Translations under genes and position numbers: made by a program
Shown: positions 24,898-34,215 of the stretch, piece by piece
How the letters are laid out: each line of letters begins with the position of its first letter
How positions within the stretch are numbered: position 1 is the stretch's first letter
The notes under the pieces: generated by a model
Databases searched by the model: none
Seen by the model: the letters and a program-made list of their open reading frames with translations, nothing else
What the model was told of the DNA's origin: nothing
DNA from: JBBKWG01 sp037968835
GTDB lineage: Bacteria > Pseudomonadota > Alphaproteobacteria > Rhodobacterales > Rhodobacteraceae
Direction: 5' to 3'
NCBI GenBank assembly: GCA_037968835.1
Contig: JBBKWG010000082.1
Span: 1-43,443, forward strand
Length of the DNA stretch: 43,443 bases

Positions 24898-25893
24898 TCA
24901 GATGTCCAGTTCCACCGTCACAGGAAAATGGTCCGAAGCCGTCAGCAGTGCTTCGCGCAGTTCCGGCGTCTGATAGCAGATCGGATCATCGAACGGGTGC
25001 CAGATGCGCCATTCACGGGCGCGAGCACGCAGATCGGGCGAGACCATGATGTAATCCAGAAGCGTTTGCATCCAACGATTCTGACCGGCGATCCAGAATC
25101 TGGCGGAAGCGGGCATGAGCCCAAGTGGACGTTGAATGACGGTCTCTGCATGTGGGTCATAAAGCTGGATGTCTTCGTCCCCGCCCAGAACGATCTCCAG
25201 ACCCGAGCGTCCAAAAAGCTTCTCGTACTCGTCCAAACCAGGCCCGTCGTTGAAATCGCCCATGACGATCAGCGGTATCCCGGCATCCAGATGGTCGTCC
25301 ACTCGCTCGCGCAGCCAGATGCATTGAGCCAGCTGTTTTCGGCGGTTCTCGATTGCAAGGCGCATGATGTCAGCCGGACGCCTGGCCCCGTGAGGTGCCT
25401 TGGATTTCGCGTGGACACCGATAAGTCGAAGTCGCGTCCCGCGCGAAGTTTCCACCGCAAGTTCCAATGGGGGTTTTGACCACCTGACTTTCTCTGGCGA
25501 CGCGTCGATATCAAGATCAATCTGATAGACCTGATCGAACCGCTGCTCGCCGACGGGATCGTGCCGGGCTGTCAAGACGTCGGGATCGTAGAGAAACGCG
25601 ATTTCCTGTTGCGTCTGGTTGTGAAATCCGATGATTGCACGGCGCGCCCGCAATCCGGCTTCGGAGGCGAAGTTCTCAAGGGCAATCGCCCCGGAGCGGC
25701 CACGATGACTGTCCGGCGCTTCGATGATCATCATCGCATCTGCATCAAGGGCGGTGAACACAATCCCCAGAGCCTCGATCTGTTGATTCCGCGTAATATC
25801 CTGTCGCCCAGACCATCCCTCGTCCGTCAGCAATTGCCCGTCGTCGCCGAACAGGTTGGTGAACCATTCGACGTTGTAGGTCCCAAGCCGCAT
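24898..25893 (-). CDS. Endonuclease/exonuclease/phosphatase (EEP) family protein
   Basis: The 331-residue protein has the EEP fold: the opening LGTYNVEWFTNLF (residues 3-15), catalytic Glu in IIEAPDSH, IGVHAKSK, IVMGDFNDGPG (Asp/Asn pair), and the closing SDHFPVTVEL with the catalytic His. These residues coordinate metal and attack phosphodiester or phosphomonoester bonds in the family. There is no signal peptide, so it acts in the cytoplasm. Its ATG shares one base with the stop of the DnaJ/TerB gene upstream (TGATG), which indicates coupling. Substrate unknown. Confidence 0.88.
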   Translation of the reverse strand: MRLGTYNVEWFTNLFGDDGQLLTDEGWSGRQDITRNQQIEALGIVFTALDADAMMIIEAPDSHRGRSGAIALENFASEAGLRARRAIIGFHNQTQQEIAFLYDPDVLTARHDPVGEQRFDQVYQIDLDIDASPEKVRWSKPPLELAVETSRGTRLRLIGVHAKSKAPHGARRPADIMRLAIENRRKQLAQCIWLRERVDDHLDAGIPLIVMGDFNDGPGLDEYEKLFGRSGLEIVLGGDEDIQLYDPHAETVIQRPLGLMPASARFWIAGQNRWMQTLLDYIMVSPDLRARAREWRIWHPFDDPICYQTPELREALLTASDHFPVTVELDI

Positions 25894-26573
25894 CAGGCGC
25901 GACCCTCGCTGATCAGATCCCAGGCGCGATTTATGGCAATCAGACGCTTTTCGGCCATCTTGATCGCCTCCACGGGCACGCCGCGTGCGATCATTCTGTC
26001 GGGATGGCTTTCGCGGACCAGTCGCCGCCAGGCTGCCTTCGCGTCGTCCAGTGGAGTGCCGGGGTCGACGCCCAGCACATCCCAGGGATCGGGTTCCGAA
26101 TCCGGTACGAAGCGCGTGCGAAGTGCTCGAAATTCCCGTTCGCTCAGGCCGAAGATGTTGGCAACCCGGTGCAGAAAGTCGTCTTCCATCGGATGGTACG
26201 TGCCGTCTGCCAACGCGATGTGGAACAGCCCCTCCATCAAATCGAGCAGCACGCCCTCCGCACCTTCGAACATCGAAGCGATACGGTGCGCATATTCTTC
26301 GAATCCCGCGATGTCCTGGCGCGCCAGATTGAACAATTGCGCGGCGCTGGCTTCATCCGATTGCGGGATGTGAAAGACTTCGCGAAACGCCGAAACCTCG
26401 TCGCGGGTAACCAGACCATCGGCCTTTGCCATTTTCGCCCCAAGCGCGATCACGGCGATGGTGAATGCGATCGAACGCTCGGGGGGGCCGCGCAGTTTCT
26501 CGAGCACCTCTGCCAGGCTTTCGCCAGAACGTAGGGCCGCCACTGCGTCGGCGATGCGGGTCCAGACAGACAT
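25893..26573 (-). CDS. DnaJ-domain co-chaperone with TerB-like domain (DjlA-like)
   Basis: The 226-residue protein joins an N-terminal TerB-like helical domain (about 35-140, with KMAKADGLVTRDEVSAFREVF and HIALADGTYHPMEDDFLHRVA) to a C-terminal J domain (about 162-226, DPWDVLGVDPGTPLDDAKAAWRRLVRESHPDRM). The HPD motif needed to stimulate DnaK is intact. Unlike E. coli DjlA there is no N-terminal membrane helix, so it is likely soluble. It is the second TerB-like protein in the window after 22409. It is coupled to the EEP gene by a 1-bp overlap. Confidence 0.88.
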   Translation of the reverse strand: MSVWTRIADAVAALRSGESLAEVLEKLRGPPERSIAFTIAVIALGAKMAKADGLVTRDEVSAFREVFHIPQSDEASAAQLFNLARQDIAGFEEYAHRIASMFEGAEGVLLDLMEGLFHIALADGTYHPMEDDFLHRVANIFGLSEREFRALRTRFVPDSEPDPWDVLGVDPGTPLDDAKAAWRRLVRESHPDRMIARGVPVEAIKMAEKRLIAINRAWDLISEGRA

Positions 26574-26582
26574 AGCGCCAGC

Positions 26583-27092
26583 CTATTCCGAACCACGTCC
26601 GGCGTCACCCTCGGGCAAAAGCCATTTCCGCATCAGTGTCAGGTCAATCCAACGCTCAAACTTGAATCCGACTTTCGGAAGGGACGCGACGATGTCGTAT
26701 CCAAGTCGGGAATGGAATTTTACGCCGCCTGGATTCTCACCGCTGACACCGGCCCACAACGACCCGACGCCATGCCTTCGGGCATGGTCCTCGAGTGTCG
26801 ATACCAACGCACGCCCCACCCCTTGTCCTCTGGCTTCGGCTGAAAGCGCGATCGAGTGCTCCATGGTCCGCGAATAGCCCGCACCACGCCTGAACTGGTC
26901 ATACGAGGCGTATCCGACGACATCTCCATTGATTTCGGCGACAAACACACATGGCGCAGTTTCAAACAATTGAAGAACCGCATCTTCCGTCATCGGATTT
27001 GGCTTGAACGAAATGGTCGTGTTCAGGATCACGTCGTTGATGATAGCGCGGACTTCGCCTGCGTCTTTTGGCCGGGCCTGTCGAACGATCAC
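26583..27092 (-). CDS. GNAT acetyltransferase, phosphinothricin-acetyltransferase-like
   Basis: The 169-residue protein has the GNAT fold with VIVRQARPKDAGEVRAIINDVILNTTISF at the start and acetyl-CoA binding in ALSAEARGQGVGRALVSTLEDHARRHG (about 95-120). The end GVKFHSRLGYDIVASLPKVGFKFERWIDLTLMRKWL matches the PAT/Bar subgroup, which acetylates phosphinothricin or related amino acids. There is no ATG in frame near the domain start; GTG at 27092 fits and forms GTGA with the VOC stop, indicating coupling. The family call is good; activity on phosphinothricin is only a possibility. Confidence 0.88.
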   Translation of the reverse strand: MIVRQARPKDAGEVRAIINDVILNTTISFKPNPMTEDAVLQLFETAPCVFVAEINGDVVGYASYDQFRRGAGYSRTMEHSIALSAEARGQGVGRALVSTLEDHARRHGVGSLWAGVSGENPGGVKFHSRLGYDIVASLPKVGFKFERWIDLTLMRKWLLPEGDAGRGSE

Positions 27093-27715
27093 GCGAGGAT
27101 CCTGTTGCCTTCGGGAGTGGAGATTGTCGCGATCAGGCGCTTTTCGGGGCCTTCGCGCACGGAAACCATATCCAGCCTGCGCAGGGCCGGGAAAGCGTCG
27201 AGTAGCGCTTCGGCATCCGGATGAAAAACATCCAGCCGCGACAACCGAAACCCATGATCGGGCAGTCGTTCTGTAGGTCTGGGGCTGTCCCCCCACTCGA
27301 TTAGCGCCGGGCAGGCATCGTCGAAGGGAAGTCTGCCAAATTCGGTCACGCCCATGCGCCACGTCATGTCACCCCGAGCCAGCGTCGTCGCTTTTCCGAT
27401 CCCGGGCGGAGCGGCTTCGATGGCCGCTTCCAGATCATCGGTGCGGCAGATCCAATTCATCATGCGGGGCGCGCCGCTGAAGTTGTCGAGATTGAACCAG
27501 CGACGGTGGGTCGGTTTGGGCGCAGACGGGTCGATTGAGATCACTTCGAGATAAATTTCGGAGCCAAGCGAAAGCAATCGGTTGTGTGTGCCCATGTCGG
27601 GATGCTTCCCGCCGGGCGAAAGTTCTGCTCCCAAGACCGCCTCGACATAGTTCGTCCCTTCTTCAAGGGTGCGTGCAACAACCGCAAGGTGATCCAGGGC
27701 GATAGTGAACATCAT
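27089..27715 (-). CDS. VOC-superfamily protein (glyoxalase-like)
   Basis: The 208-residue protein begins MMFTIALDHLAVVARTLEEGTNYVEAVLG, the first beta-alpha unit of the vicinal oxygen chelate fold, with a metal-type His at residue 9. Further features are GTHNRLLSLGSEIYLEVISIDP and CPALIEWGDSPRPTERLPDHGFRLSRLDVFHPD. This resembles the Glyoxalase_3 group, whose substrates are largely unknown. Either of two adjacent ATGs (27715, 27712) could start it. Its stop overlaps the acetyltransferase start by 4 bp. It is divergent from nhaA across 217 bp in which I find no clear gene. Confidence 0.85.
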   Translation of the reverse strand: MMFTIALDHLAVVARTLEEGTNYVEAVLGAELSPGGKHPDMGTHNRLLSLGSEIYLEVISIDPSAPKPTHRRWFNLDNFSGAPRMMNWICRTDDLEAAIEAAPPGIGKATTLARGDMTWRMGVTEFGRLPFDDACPALIEWGDSPRPTERLPDHGFRLSRLDVFHPDAEALLDAFPALRRLDMVSVREGPEKRLIATISTPEGNRILA

Positions 27716-27932
27716 CAGCTTTCATGACTGGTGGCTACATATCTTGGCAAGAAATAAGTGGAACGCACGCGGCGAAATCAGCGCGTTGTCACAGCGTGTG
27801 AAAACATGCTTAAACCATACGTTCTCGGAATTTTGCACAATCGGACCGATCCCAAACATGCCATTTTGACGCGTTGCATATTTCGTGATCAGCTTATCTT
27901 TCCTTTCATAGATCCCTAACTGATGGCCCTCG

Positions 27933-29135
27933 ATGACCCTGACACGCACGCTCGACAAATTCTTCCGCCACGAAGCCTCTGGTGGAATAATACTGATGCT
28001 CGCAGCCGCACTGGCATTGATCGTCGCGAACTCCGCCGCCAGACCGCTCTACGAAGGATGGTTGTCTTCGGTCTTGTCGATAATGCTGGATGGAGAGGGA
28101 CTGAGCAAACCCCTGATATTATGGATAAATGATGGCCTGATGGCCGTCTTCTTCTTTCTGATCGGTCTCGAACTGAAACGCGAGATTCTCGAAGGGAAGC
28201 TGAAAGATCCGCGCGACGTCGTTCTGCCCGGAGTTGCCGCGATTGGCGGTATGCTGGTTCCTGCCGCCTTCTACGCCGCTCTGAATTGGGGAAACCCCGC
28301 AACGATCAATGGCTGGGCGATTCCGGCGGCTACCGACATCGCGTTCGCGTTAGGTGTCTTGGCACTCGTCGGCAACCGCGTGCCAGCCTCGCTGAAAGTC
28401 TTTTTGCTCACGATCGCGATCATGGACGATATGGGCGCAATCCTGATCATCGCCATCTTCTACACCGCAGAACTGAAGGTCGACTATCTCCTGCTCGCCC
28501 TTCTGCCGCTCATCGGAATGGCGTTCCTGAACATCAGACAAGTGCACCGCGTCGCGCCTATCCTGTTGCTCGGCGTGATACTCTGGGTGCTCGTTCTGAA
28601 ATCTGGTGTTCACGCTACACTTGCGGGCGTCGTGACCGCGTTCTTCATTCCGCTCAGAGATCGTTTCGGCAAATCCCCGTTGCATTCGTTGGAGCACGGC
28701 CTGTCGCCGTACGTGTTTTTCGTAATCGTTCCGATTTTCGCATTTGCGAACGCGGGCGTTGTGCTTGAGGGGCTGTCGCTATCCGATCTCGCCGCCCCGG
28801 TACCGCTTGGAATTGCTTTGGGACTGATCCTTGGCAAACAGATCGGCGTGTTCGGTGCGACCTGGTTAATGGTCCGATCCGGAATGGCGACCTTGCCCCA
28901 CGGAGTGACCTGGCTTCAGATCTACGGAGTCGCTTGTCTGGCGGGCATCGGGTTCACCATGTCGCTGTTCATCGGATCACTCAGCTTCGCCGATCCGACA
29001 CTGATGAACGACGTGCGTCTTGGCGTGCTCGCCGGATCCGCGATTTCGGCCATCATCGGCTATTCCATGTTGATGTTGTCATCAAAAAAGAACGTTCAGG
29101 AACGCGAAATCCCCGCATCTCCGAAAGCGACCTGA
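27933..29135 (+). CDS. nhaA: Na+/H+ antiporter NhaA
   Basis: The 400-residue inner-membrane antiporter exchanges protons for sodium and supports pH and salt homeostasis. It has about twelve helices. The ion-site aspartates are visible: Asp135 in AATDIAFALG (equivalent of E. coli Asp133) and Asp165/Asp166 in AIMDDMGAILIIAIFYT (equivalents of Asp163/Asp164). Length is close to the usual 390. An alternative ATG 10 bp upstream is out of frame. The stop is immediately followed by the convergent mutase stop, with no gap. The gene suits a marine organism, though many non-marine bacteria have it. Confidence 0.97.
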   Translation: MTLTRTLDKFFRHEASGGIILMLAAALALIVANSAARPLYEGWLSSVLSIMLDGEGLSKPLILWINDGLMAVFFFLIGLELKREILEGKLKDPRDVVLPGVAAIGGMLVPAAFYAALNWGNPATINGWAIPAATDIAFALGVLALVGNRVPASLKVFLLTIAIMDDMGAILIIAIFYTAELKVDYLLLALLPLIGMAFLNIRQVHRVAPILLLGVILWVLVLKSGVHATLAGVVTAFFIPLRDRFGKSPLHSLEHGLSPYVFFVIVPIFAFANAGVVLEGLSLSDLAAPVPLGIALGLILGKQIGVFGATWLMVRSGMATLPHGVTWLQIYGVACLAGIGFTMSLFIGSLSFADPTLMNDVRLGVLAGSAISAIIGYSMLMLSSKKNVQEREIPASPKAT

Positions 29136-31253
29136 TCAACGCGGGGCACTTCTTATCAGACGTAGAATGTCTGCCGCGGCCTCGGGGATATTCGTCCCGG
29201 GACCGAAGATCGCCTTCACTCCGGCGTTCCGCAGGAATTCGTAATCCTGTTGCGGAATGACACCGCCACAGATCACTAGAATGTCGCCCGCGTCCTTGTC
29301 CCTCAGCGCATCAATCAGCTTGGGCGCAAGGGTTTTGTGGCCAGCCGCTTGCGAACTGATCCCGACCACATGCACGTCGTTGTCGATGGCATCCTGAGCC
29401 GCTTCTTCGGGTGTCTGGAACAACGGACCGACATCGACGTCGAATCCTATGTCGGCAAATGCGGTCGCGATAACCTTGGCGCCGCGGTCGTGACCGTCCT
29501 GCCCCATCTTTACGACCAACATACGTGGCCGGCGACCTTCAGCCTCTGCGAACGCCTCGACATCCTTCTGGATCGCAGCAAATCCTTCGTCGCCCTCGTA
29601 TGCCGCACCGTATACTCCCGCCAATGTCTTCACCTCCGCACGGTGACGGCCAAACACTTTTTCCATGGCCATCGAAATCTCTCCAACTGTGGCTCGGGCA
29701 CGCGACGCCACGATTGCAGCTTCCAGCAGATTTCCGCCCCCTCGCGCCCGCCGTTCCAATTCTTCAAGCGCGCTCTCGCACTTTTCCTGATTCCTGCTCG
29801 CCTTGATTTGCTGCAAGCGTTTGATCTGGCTTTCGCGCACTTTCGCATTGTCGATATCAAGTATGTCGATCGGGTCTTCCCGGTCCTTCCGGTACTTGTT
29901 CACGCCGACAATAACCTCATCGCCCTTGTCGATCATCGCCTGACGTCTGGCCGCGCTTTCTTCGATTCTGAGTTTCGGCATCCCCGAGGCTACCGCTTTG
30001 GTCATGCCGCCGATCTCTTCGACTTCCTCGATCAGCGCCCATGCCTTTTCAGCCAATTCCGCGGTCAGGCTTTCAACGTAATACGATCCCGCTAAAGGAT
30101 CGACGACATGCGTGATGCCGGTTTCTTCCTGCAGGATAAGTTGCGTGTTCCGCGCGATGCGAGCCGAGAAATCCGTCGGCAGGGCAATCGCTTCGTCGAG
30201 TGCGTTGGTGTGGAGCGACTGGGTGCCGCCAAGCACCGCGCTCATCGCCTCGTAAGCCGTGCGCACCACGTTATTATAGGGGTCCTGCTCCTGAAGACTT
30301 ACGCCGGATGTCTGACAATGCGTTCGCAACATTCCGGACCGCGGGTCCTTCGGTGCGAACTCTTCCATGATCCGCGACCACAAAAGCCGCGCGGCCCGTA
30401 ACTTGGCGGCCTCCATGAAGAAATTCATACCGATCGCGAAAAAGAAACTGAGCCGACCAGCGAATTTGTCGACATCCATGCCGCGCGCGATGGCCGTGCG
30501 CACATATTCGCGACCGTCTGCCAGCGTGAACGCAAGCTCTTGCACTAGGTTCGCGCCAGCCTCTTGCATGTGATAGCCGGAAATCGAGATCGAGTTGAAC
30601 TTCGGCATATGCTCGGAAGTGTATTCGATGATGTCCGCGACGATGCGCATCGAAGGTTCGGGTGGATAGACGTAGGTGTTCCTGACCATGAACTCCTTAA
30701 GAATGTCGTTCTGAATGGTGCCCGACAGGTCGGCCCGATCGACGCCCTGCTCTTCCCCGGCGACGATGAAACTAGCGAGGATGGGAATGACGGCGCCATT
30801 CATCGTCATCGACACGCTGACTGCGCCAAGGGGAATTTTATCGAACAGAATTTTCATATCCTCGACCGAGTCTATGGCGACGCCGGCCTTGCCAACATCG
30901 CCTTCGACACGCGGGTGGTCGCTGTCGTAACCGCGATGCGTTGCCAGATCGAAAGCGACCGAGACACCCTGCTGCCCGCCAGCGAGCGCACGTCGATAGA
31001 AAGCGTTGGACTCCTCGGCTGTGGAGAAACCGGCGTATTGCCGGATCGTCCAGGGTCGCCCGGCATACATCGTTGCCTTAACACCACGCGTAAACGGTGT
31101 GGCGCCCGGCACAGAGCCAAGGTGATCCAGGCCCTCCAGGTCGCTTTCGGTGTAGAGCGGCTTGACCGTAATGCCCTCAAGCGTCTGCCACTCAACATCC
31201 GAAAGGCTCCGTCCGCGAAGTTCTTTCTCGGCCAAGGCTTTCCAATCAGTCAT
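29136..31253 (-). CDS. mcmA: Methylmalonyl-CoA mutase (B12-dependent)
   Basis: The 705-residue enzyme interconverts (R)-methylmalonyl-CoA and succinyl-CoA, the last step of propionyl-CoA assimilation. The N-terminal TIM barrel has RPWTIRQYAGFSTAEESNAFYRRAL and GVSVAFDLATHRGYDSDHPRV. The C-terminal B12 domain has the DxHxxG motif in GQDGHDRGAKV (Asp586, His588, Gly591) and the downstream SQAAGH and GGVIP loops. Start 31253 gives the usual N-terminus MTDWKALAEKELRGRS; the frame opens earlier but without homologous residues. No epimerase or MeaB-type chaperone gene is nearby. The upstream gap holds TTGC-containing boxes like the PccR half-sites. Confidence 0.97.
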   Translation of the reverse strand: MTDWKALAEKELRGRSLSDVEWQTLEGITVKPLYTESDLEGLDHLGSVPGATPFTRGVKATMYAGRPWTIRQYAGFSTAEESNAFYRRALAGGQQGVSVAFDLATHRGYDSDHPRVEGDVGKAGVAIDSVEDMKILFDKIPLGAVSVSMTMNGAVIPILASFIVAGEEQGVDRADLSGTIQNDILKEFMVRNTYVYPPEPSMRIVADIIEYTSEHMPKFNSISISGYHMQEAGANLVQELAFTLADGREYVRTAIARGMDVDKFAGRLSFFFAIGMNFFMEAAKLRAARLLWSRIMEEFAPKDPRSGMLRTHCQTSGVSLQEQDPYNNVVRTAYEAMSAVLGGTQSLHTNALDEAIALPTDFSARIARNTQLILQEETGITHVVDPLAGSYYVESLTAELAEKAWALIEEVEEIGGMTKAVASGMPKLRIEESAARRQAMIDKGDEVIVGVNKYRKDREDPIDILDIDNAKVRESQIKRLQQIKASRNQEKCESALEELERRARGGGNLLEAAIVASRARATVGEISMAMEKVFGRHRAEVKTLAGVYGAAYEGDEGFAAIQKDVEAFAEAEGRRPRMLVVKMGQDGHDRGAKVIATAFADIGFDVDVGPLFQTPEEAAQDAIDNDVHVVGISSQAAGHKTLAPKLIDALRDKDAGDILVICGGVIPQQDYEFLRNAGVKAIFGPGTNIPEAAADILRLIRSAPR

Positions 31254-31310
31254 TGCGCAATCTCTTTTCGTTGACAACATTGCGGAAAATCGTGCGCGCG
31301 ACTTGCGAAA
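31253..31310. promoter_or_regulatory. TTGC boxes upstream of methylmalonyl-CoA mutase
   Basis: TTGCGCAA (31253-31260, touching the start codon), TTGCGGAA (31280-31287) and TTGCGAAA (31303-31310) lie in the 108-bp divergent gap. The last two are 23 bp apart, the same spacing as a pair upstream of pccB. They are degenerate relative to TTTGCAAA, so binding by PccR is only a possibility. Confidence 0.25.
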
Positions 31311-31361
31311 AAGCTTCGATTTCCACTTTTCAGACATATATCCTTGTCAGAAGGAGAATTG

Positions 31362-31844
31362 ATGAAACACCCCCTTGCTCTGGCCGCCATAGCAGCCGTC
31401 GCCATCTGCGCGTCTTCCGCGTCAGCAACCGACAGTGCTGAAACCGATCTTTCACCGGTCTCCATGTGGGAACAAGACAAGTCACTCATTCTGGACGCCA
31501 GAGACATTACTCTAGAGGATTTCTTGTGGATCGCGCGTCCAATCGTGGTGTTCGCCGACACGCCTGCGGATCCGGCATTCCAACGCCAGATGGAACTTCT
31601 AAAGGACCGGCCAATTGAATTGATCGATCGCGATGTCGTCGTCATTACCGACACCGATCCCTCGGCCAAAACGGATCTGCGTCGCAAACTCCGCCCGAGG
31701 GGCTTCATGTTGACGCTGATCGACAAGGACGGCGGAATTAAGCTGCGAAAGCCCTTTCCCTGGGATATCCGCGAGATTTCCCGCTCGATCGACAAGATGC
31801 CGATCCGGAAACAAGAGCTCAAGGAACGCCGGGAAGTGCAGTAG
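31362..31844 (+). CDS. Secreted DUF4174 protein
   Basis: The 160-residue protein has a signal peptide (MKHPLALAAIAAVAICASSASA) and a DUF4174-type domain: DARDITLEDFLWIARPIVVFADTPADPAFQRQMELLKDRPIELIDRDVVVITDTDP, then GFMLTLIDKDGGIKLRKPFPWDIREISRSIDKMPIRKQEL. The domain looks thioredoxin-like, but the cysteine pair is absent, so it is unlikely to be a redox enzyme. An AAGGAG site at 31351 fixes the ATG; an in-frame ATG 18 bp upstream lacks one. It is divergent from the mutase and convergent with pccA, whose stop is 61 bp away. Function is not established for the family. Confidence 0.87.
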   Translation: MKHPLALAAIAAVAICASSASATDSAETDLSPVSMWEQDKSLILDARDITLEDFLWIARPIVVFADTPADPAFQRQMELLKDRPIELIDRDVVVITDTDPSAKTDLRRKLRPRGFMLTLIDKDGGIKLRKPFPWDIREISRSIDKMPIRKQELKERREVQ

Positions 31845-31905
31845 GATGCCGTTGGTCGACATGGTCTTGAGTATGCCCAACCGGTAGCCACTCCGCCGAC
31901 ATCCA

Positions 31906-33906
31906 TCATTCGAATTCCAGGATAACGTCGTCCACTTTCAGGCTGTCACCAGCGGTGGCGTTCACACGGGAAACCACAGCCTTCTTTTCGGCGCGCAGAA
32001 TGTTCTCCATTTTCATGGCTTCGATGGTACACAGTGCCTGACCTTCGTGAACCTCCTGCCCAACCTCAACGTCAACTTTCACGACAAGGCCCGGCATTGG
32101 ACAAAGAAGCAATTTCGACGTATCCGCCGGCGACTTTTCGGGCATCATGGCTGCAAGTTCGGCCTGGCGCGGGGTTCGGACAACGGCCTTCAAGTCGCTG
32201 CCGCGATAGCGAAGTCGGGCACCGTCGCGAACAAACTCGGTTTTCACGATCATCCGTCGACCGCCGACAACGCCGGTAAATAACGTCATGCCCGGCGTCC
32301 AGTCGGACTGAACTTCAAGCAAGACATCGTCGTCGAAGATGATCGTTGTCGCACCGTTATTTTCAGTGATCGTGACGTCGAAACGGTCGTTCCCGACAAA
32401 AACGGACCACTCCGGAGCAACCCGGCGTCGATGGTTGGCCATCGCGCCCGAGATTTGTGCGGCTCGTTCTTCTTTACGCATTTTCATATGGGCGGCAACC
32501 GCAGCCAGTCGGCGCAACGTCTCGTCGTCCGGTTCGACCCCATTGAAACCGTCTGGATATTCCTCGGCGATGAAAGCGGTCGTGATGTCGCCCGAAATGA
32601 ACTTCGGATGGTCCATGACTGCGGCAAGAAACGGAAGGTTATGTCCGATCCCTTCGATTTCAAACGCGTCGAGTGCATTGCGCATTTCCTCGATCGCTTC
32701 GCCTCGCGACGGCGCCCACGTACAGAGCTTTGCAATCATCGGATCGTAGTACATGCTGATTTCACCACCCTCGAAAACGCCGGTATCGTTGCGAACCTTG
32801 TGATCCGAACGCGTCGTCTCGGTCGGCGGGCGATAGCGGCTTAGACGTCCGATCGAGGGAAGAAAGCCGCGATATGGATCCTCCGCATAAAGTCGACTTT
32901 CAATGGACCACCCATTGATCGCGATGTCGGATTGGGCCATCGGAAGCTTCTCGCCTGCGGCTATGCGGATCATCTGTTCGACCAGATCAATGCCGGTGAT
33001 CAACTCGGTTACCGGATGTTCGACCTGCAACCGGGTGTTCATCTCCAGGAAATAGAACTTGCGATCGCCATCGACGATAAATTCGACCGTTCCGGCGCTC
33101 GTGTATCCAACCGCAGCCGCTAGGGCGCATGCTTGTTCACCCATTGCCTTGCGGGTCGTCGCATCAAGAAATGGTGACGGAGCTTCCTCGATCACTTTCT
33201 GATTTCGCCGCTGAATCGAACATTCGCGCTCGTTCAGATAAAGCGTATTGCCGTGGGCGTCCGCCAGCACCTGAATTTCAATGTGGCGCGGTTGCGTAAT
33301 GAATTTCTCGATGAAGATCCGATCGTCGCCGAAGCTCGCCGCTGCCTCGTTTTTCGACGACTGGAACCCTTCGCGCGCTTCTTCATCGCTCCACGCAATC
33401 CGCATCCCCTTGCCACCGCCACCGGCACTGGCCTTCAGCATCACAGGGTATCCGATTTCGCAGCTGATCTTCACCGCCTCATCTGCGTCCCCGATCAGGT
33501 CCATATGGCCGGGAACCGTCGAAACCCCTGCCTCCTGCGCAATTTTCTTGGATGTGATCTTGTCACCCATCGCTTCGATGGCTTTGACCGGAGGGCCGAT
33601 GAAGGCAACGCCTTCAGCCTCCAAGGCCTGCGCAAACTTGGGATTCTCGGAAAGGAACCCATAGCCCGGATGCACTGCTTCGGCCCCGGATTTCCGGACC
33701 GCATCCATGACCTTGTCGATGACTATGTAAGACTGGTTCGCAGGCGGCGGGCCGATATTAACCGCCTCATCCGCCATCTTTACGTGCAGCGCACCAGCGT
33801 CGGCGTCCGAATATACCGCGACAGTCGTTATCCCCATGCGACGAGCAGACTTGATTACCCGACAGGCGATCTCGCCCCGATTGGCAATCAGGATTTTCTT
33901 GAACAT
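31906..33906 (-). CDS. pccA: Propionyl-CoA carboxylase alpha subunit (biotin carboxylase + biotin carrier)
   Basis: The 666-residue subunit carboxylates its own biotin with ATP and bicarbonate and hands the carboxyl to PccB. Biotin carboxylase features are KILIANRGEIACRV at the start, the ATP-grasp loop ASAGGGGKGMR and NTRLQVEHPVTE. A BT-type linker region (about 500-580) precedes the biotinyl domain, where EAMKMEN carries the biotinylated Lys632, followed by the closing DDVILEFE. The ATG at 33906 has an AGGGGACGG site; an in-frame ATG 15 bp upstream overlaps that site. An intrinsic terminator ends 36 bp upstream, so pccA probably has its own promoter or depends on read-through. Confidence 0.96.
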   Translation of the reverse strand: MFKKILIANRGEIACRVIKSARRMGITTVAVYSDADAGALHVKMADEAVNIGPPPANQSYIVIDKVMDAVRKSGAEAVHPGYGFLSENPKFAQALEAEGVAFIGPPVKAIEAMGDKITSKKIAQEAGVSTVPGHMDLIGDADEAVKISCEIGYPVMLKASAGGGGKGMRIAWSDEEAREGFQSSKNEAAASFGDDRIFIEKFITQPRHIEIQVLADAHGNTLYLNERECSIQRRNQKVIEEAPSPFLDATTRKAMGEQACALAAAVGYTSAGTVEFIVDGDRKFYFLEMNTRLQVEHPVTELITGIDLVEQMIRIAAGEKLPMAQSDIAINGWSIESRLYAEDPYRGFLPSIGRLSRYRPPTETTRSDHKVRNDTGVFEGGEISMYYDPMIAKLCTWAPSRGEAIEEMRNALDAFEIEGIGHNLPFLAAVMDHPKFISGDITTAFIAEEYPDGFNGVEPDDETLRRLAAVAAHMKMRKEERAAQISGAMANHRRRVAPEWSVFVGNDRFDVTITENNGATTIIFDDDVLLEVQSDWTPGMTLFTGVVGGRRMIVKTEFVRDGARLRYRGSDLKAVVRTPRQAELAAMMPEKSPADTSKLLLCPMPGLVVKVDVEVGQEVHEGQALCTIEAMKMENILRAEKKAVVSRVNATAGDSLKVDDVILEFE

Positions 33907-33941
33907 GCCGTCCCCCTGCATGATGCGCCTTTGAAATCGCC

Positions 33942-33978
33942 AAAGAAAAGGCCACCGGAACGAATTGCTCCGATGGCC
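33942..33978 (-). terminator. Intrinsic terminator between lipoprotein gene and pccA
   Basis: On the minus strand the arms GGCCATCGGA and TCCGGTGGCC form a 10-bp stem (one G-U) with a 9-nt loop, followed directly by TTTTCTTT. It lies 28 bp after the stop of the 69-residue lipoprotein gene and 36 bp before the pccA start. Confidence 0.85.
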
Positions 33979-34005
33979 GAAACCACTTGGAAGTTTGCGT
34001 ATTGC

Positions 34006-34215
34006 CTAGCGGCGGCAAAGCTCCGGTGTGAGATCGTCGCAAAGGACGCCGGCCGCACCGCCAACCGCCGCACCGGTGAGTGCGTTTCCGCCTGTAAGCT
34101 CCGCGCCGACGGCACCGATTGCCGCACCCGAGACGCCGCGTTCAAGATCGGTGTCGCCGCAGGCCGCGAGGCCAAGCGTCGCAGCAAACGCGAGAACGAT
34201 CGTTTTCTTATGCAT
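34006..34215 (-). CDS. Small glycine-zipper lipoprotein
   Basis: The 69-residue product has a lipoprotein signal, MHKKTIVLAFAATLGLAAC, with lipobox LAAC (Cys19). The mature part GDTDLERGVSGAAIGAVGAELTGGNALTGAAVGGAAGVLCDD is a glycine-zipper-like stretch of spaced Gly/Ala that could insert in or pack on a membrane. Two further cysteines (VLCDD, ELCRR) could form a disulfide. An AAGGAGG site lies 9 nt before the ATG. It is flanked by intrinsic terminators at 34341 and 33942 and so is probably transcribed alone. A leader able to mask its ribosome binding site precedes it. Function unknown. Confidence 0.85.
   Translation of the reverse strand: MHKKTIVLAFAATLGLAACGDTDLERGVSGAAIGAVGAELTGGNALTGAAVGGAAGVLCDDLTPELCRR

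Noticed and set aside
27722..27958. 78-codon frame in the VOC-nhaA gap
   Set aside because: It overlaps the nhaA start on the opposite strand, has no ribosome binding site and no recognisable features.
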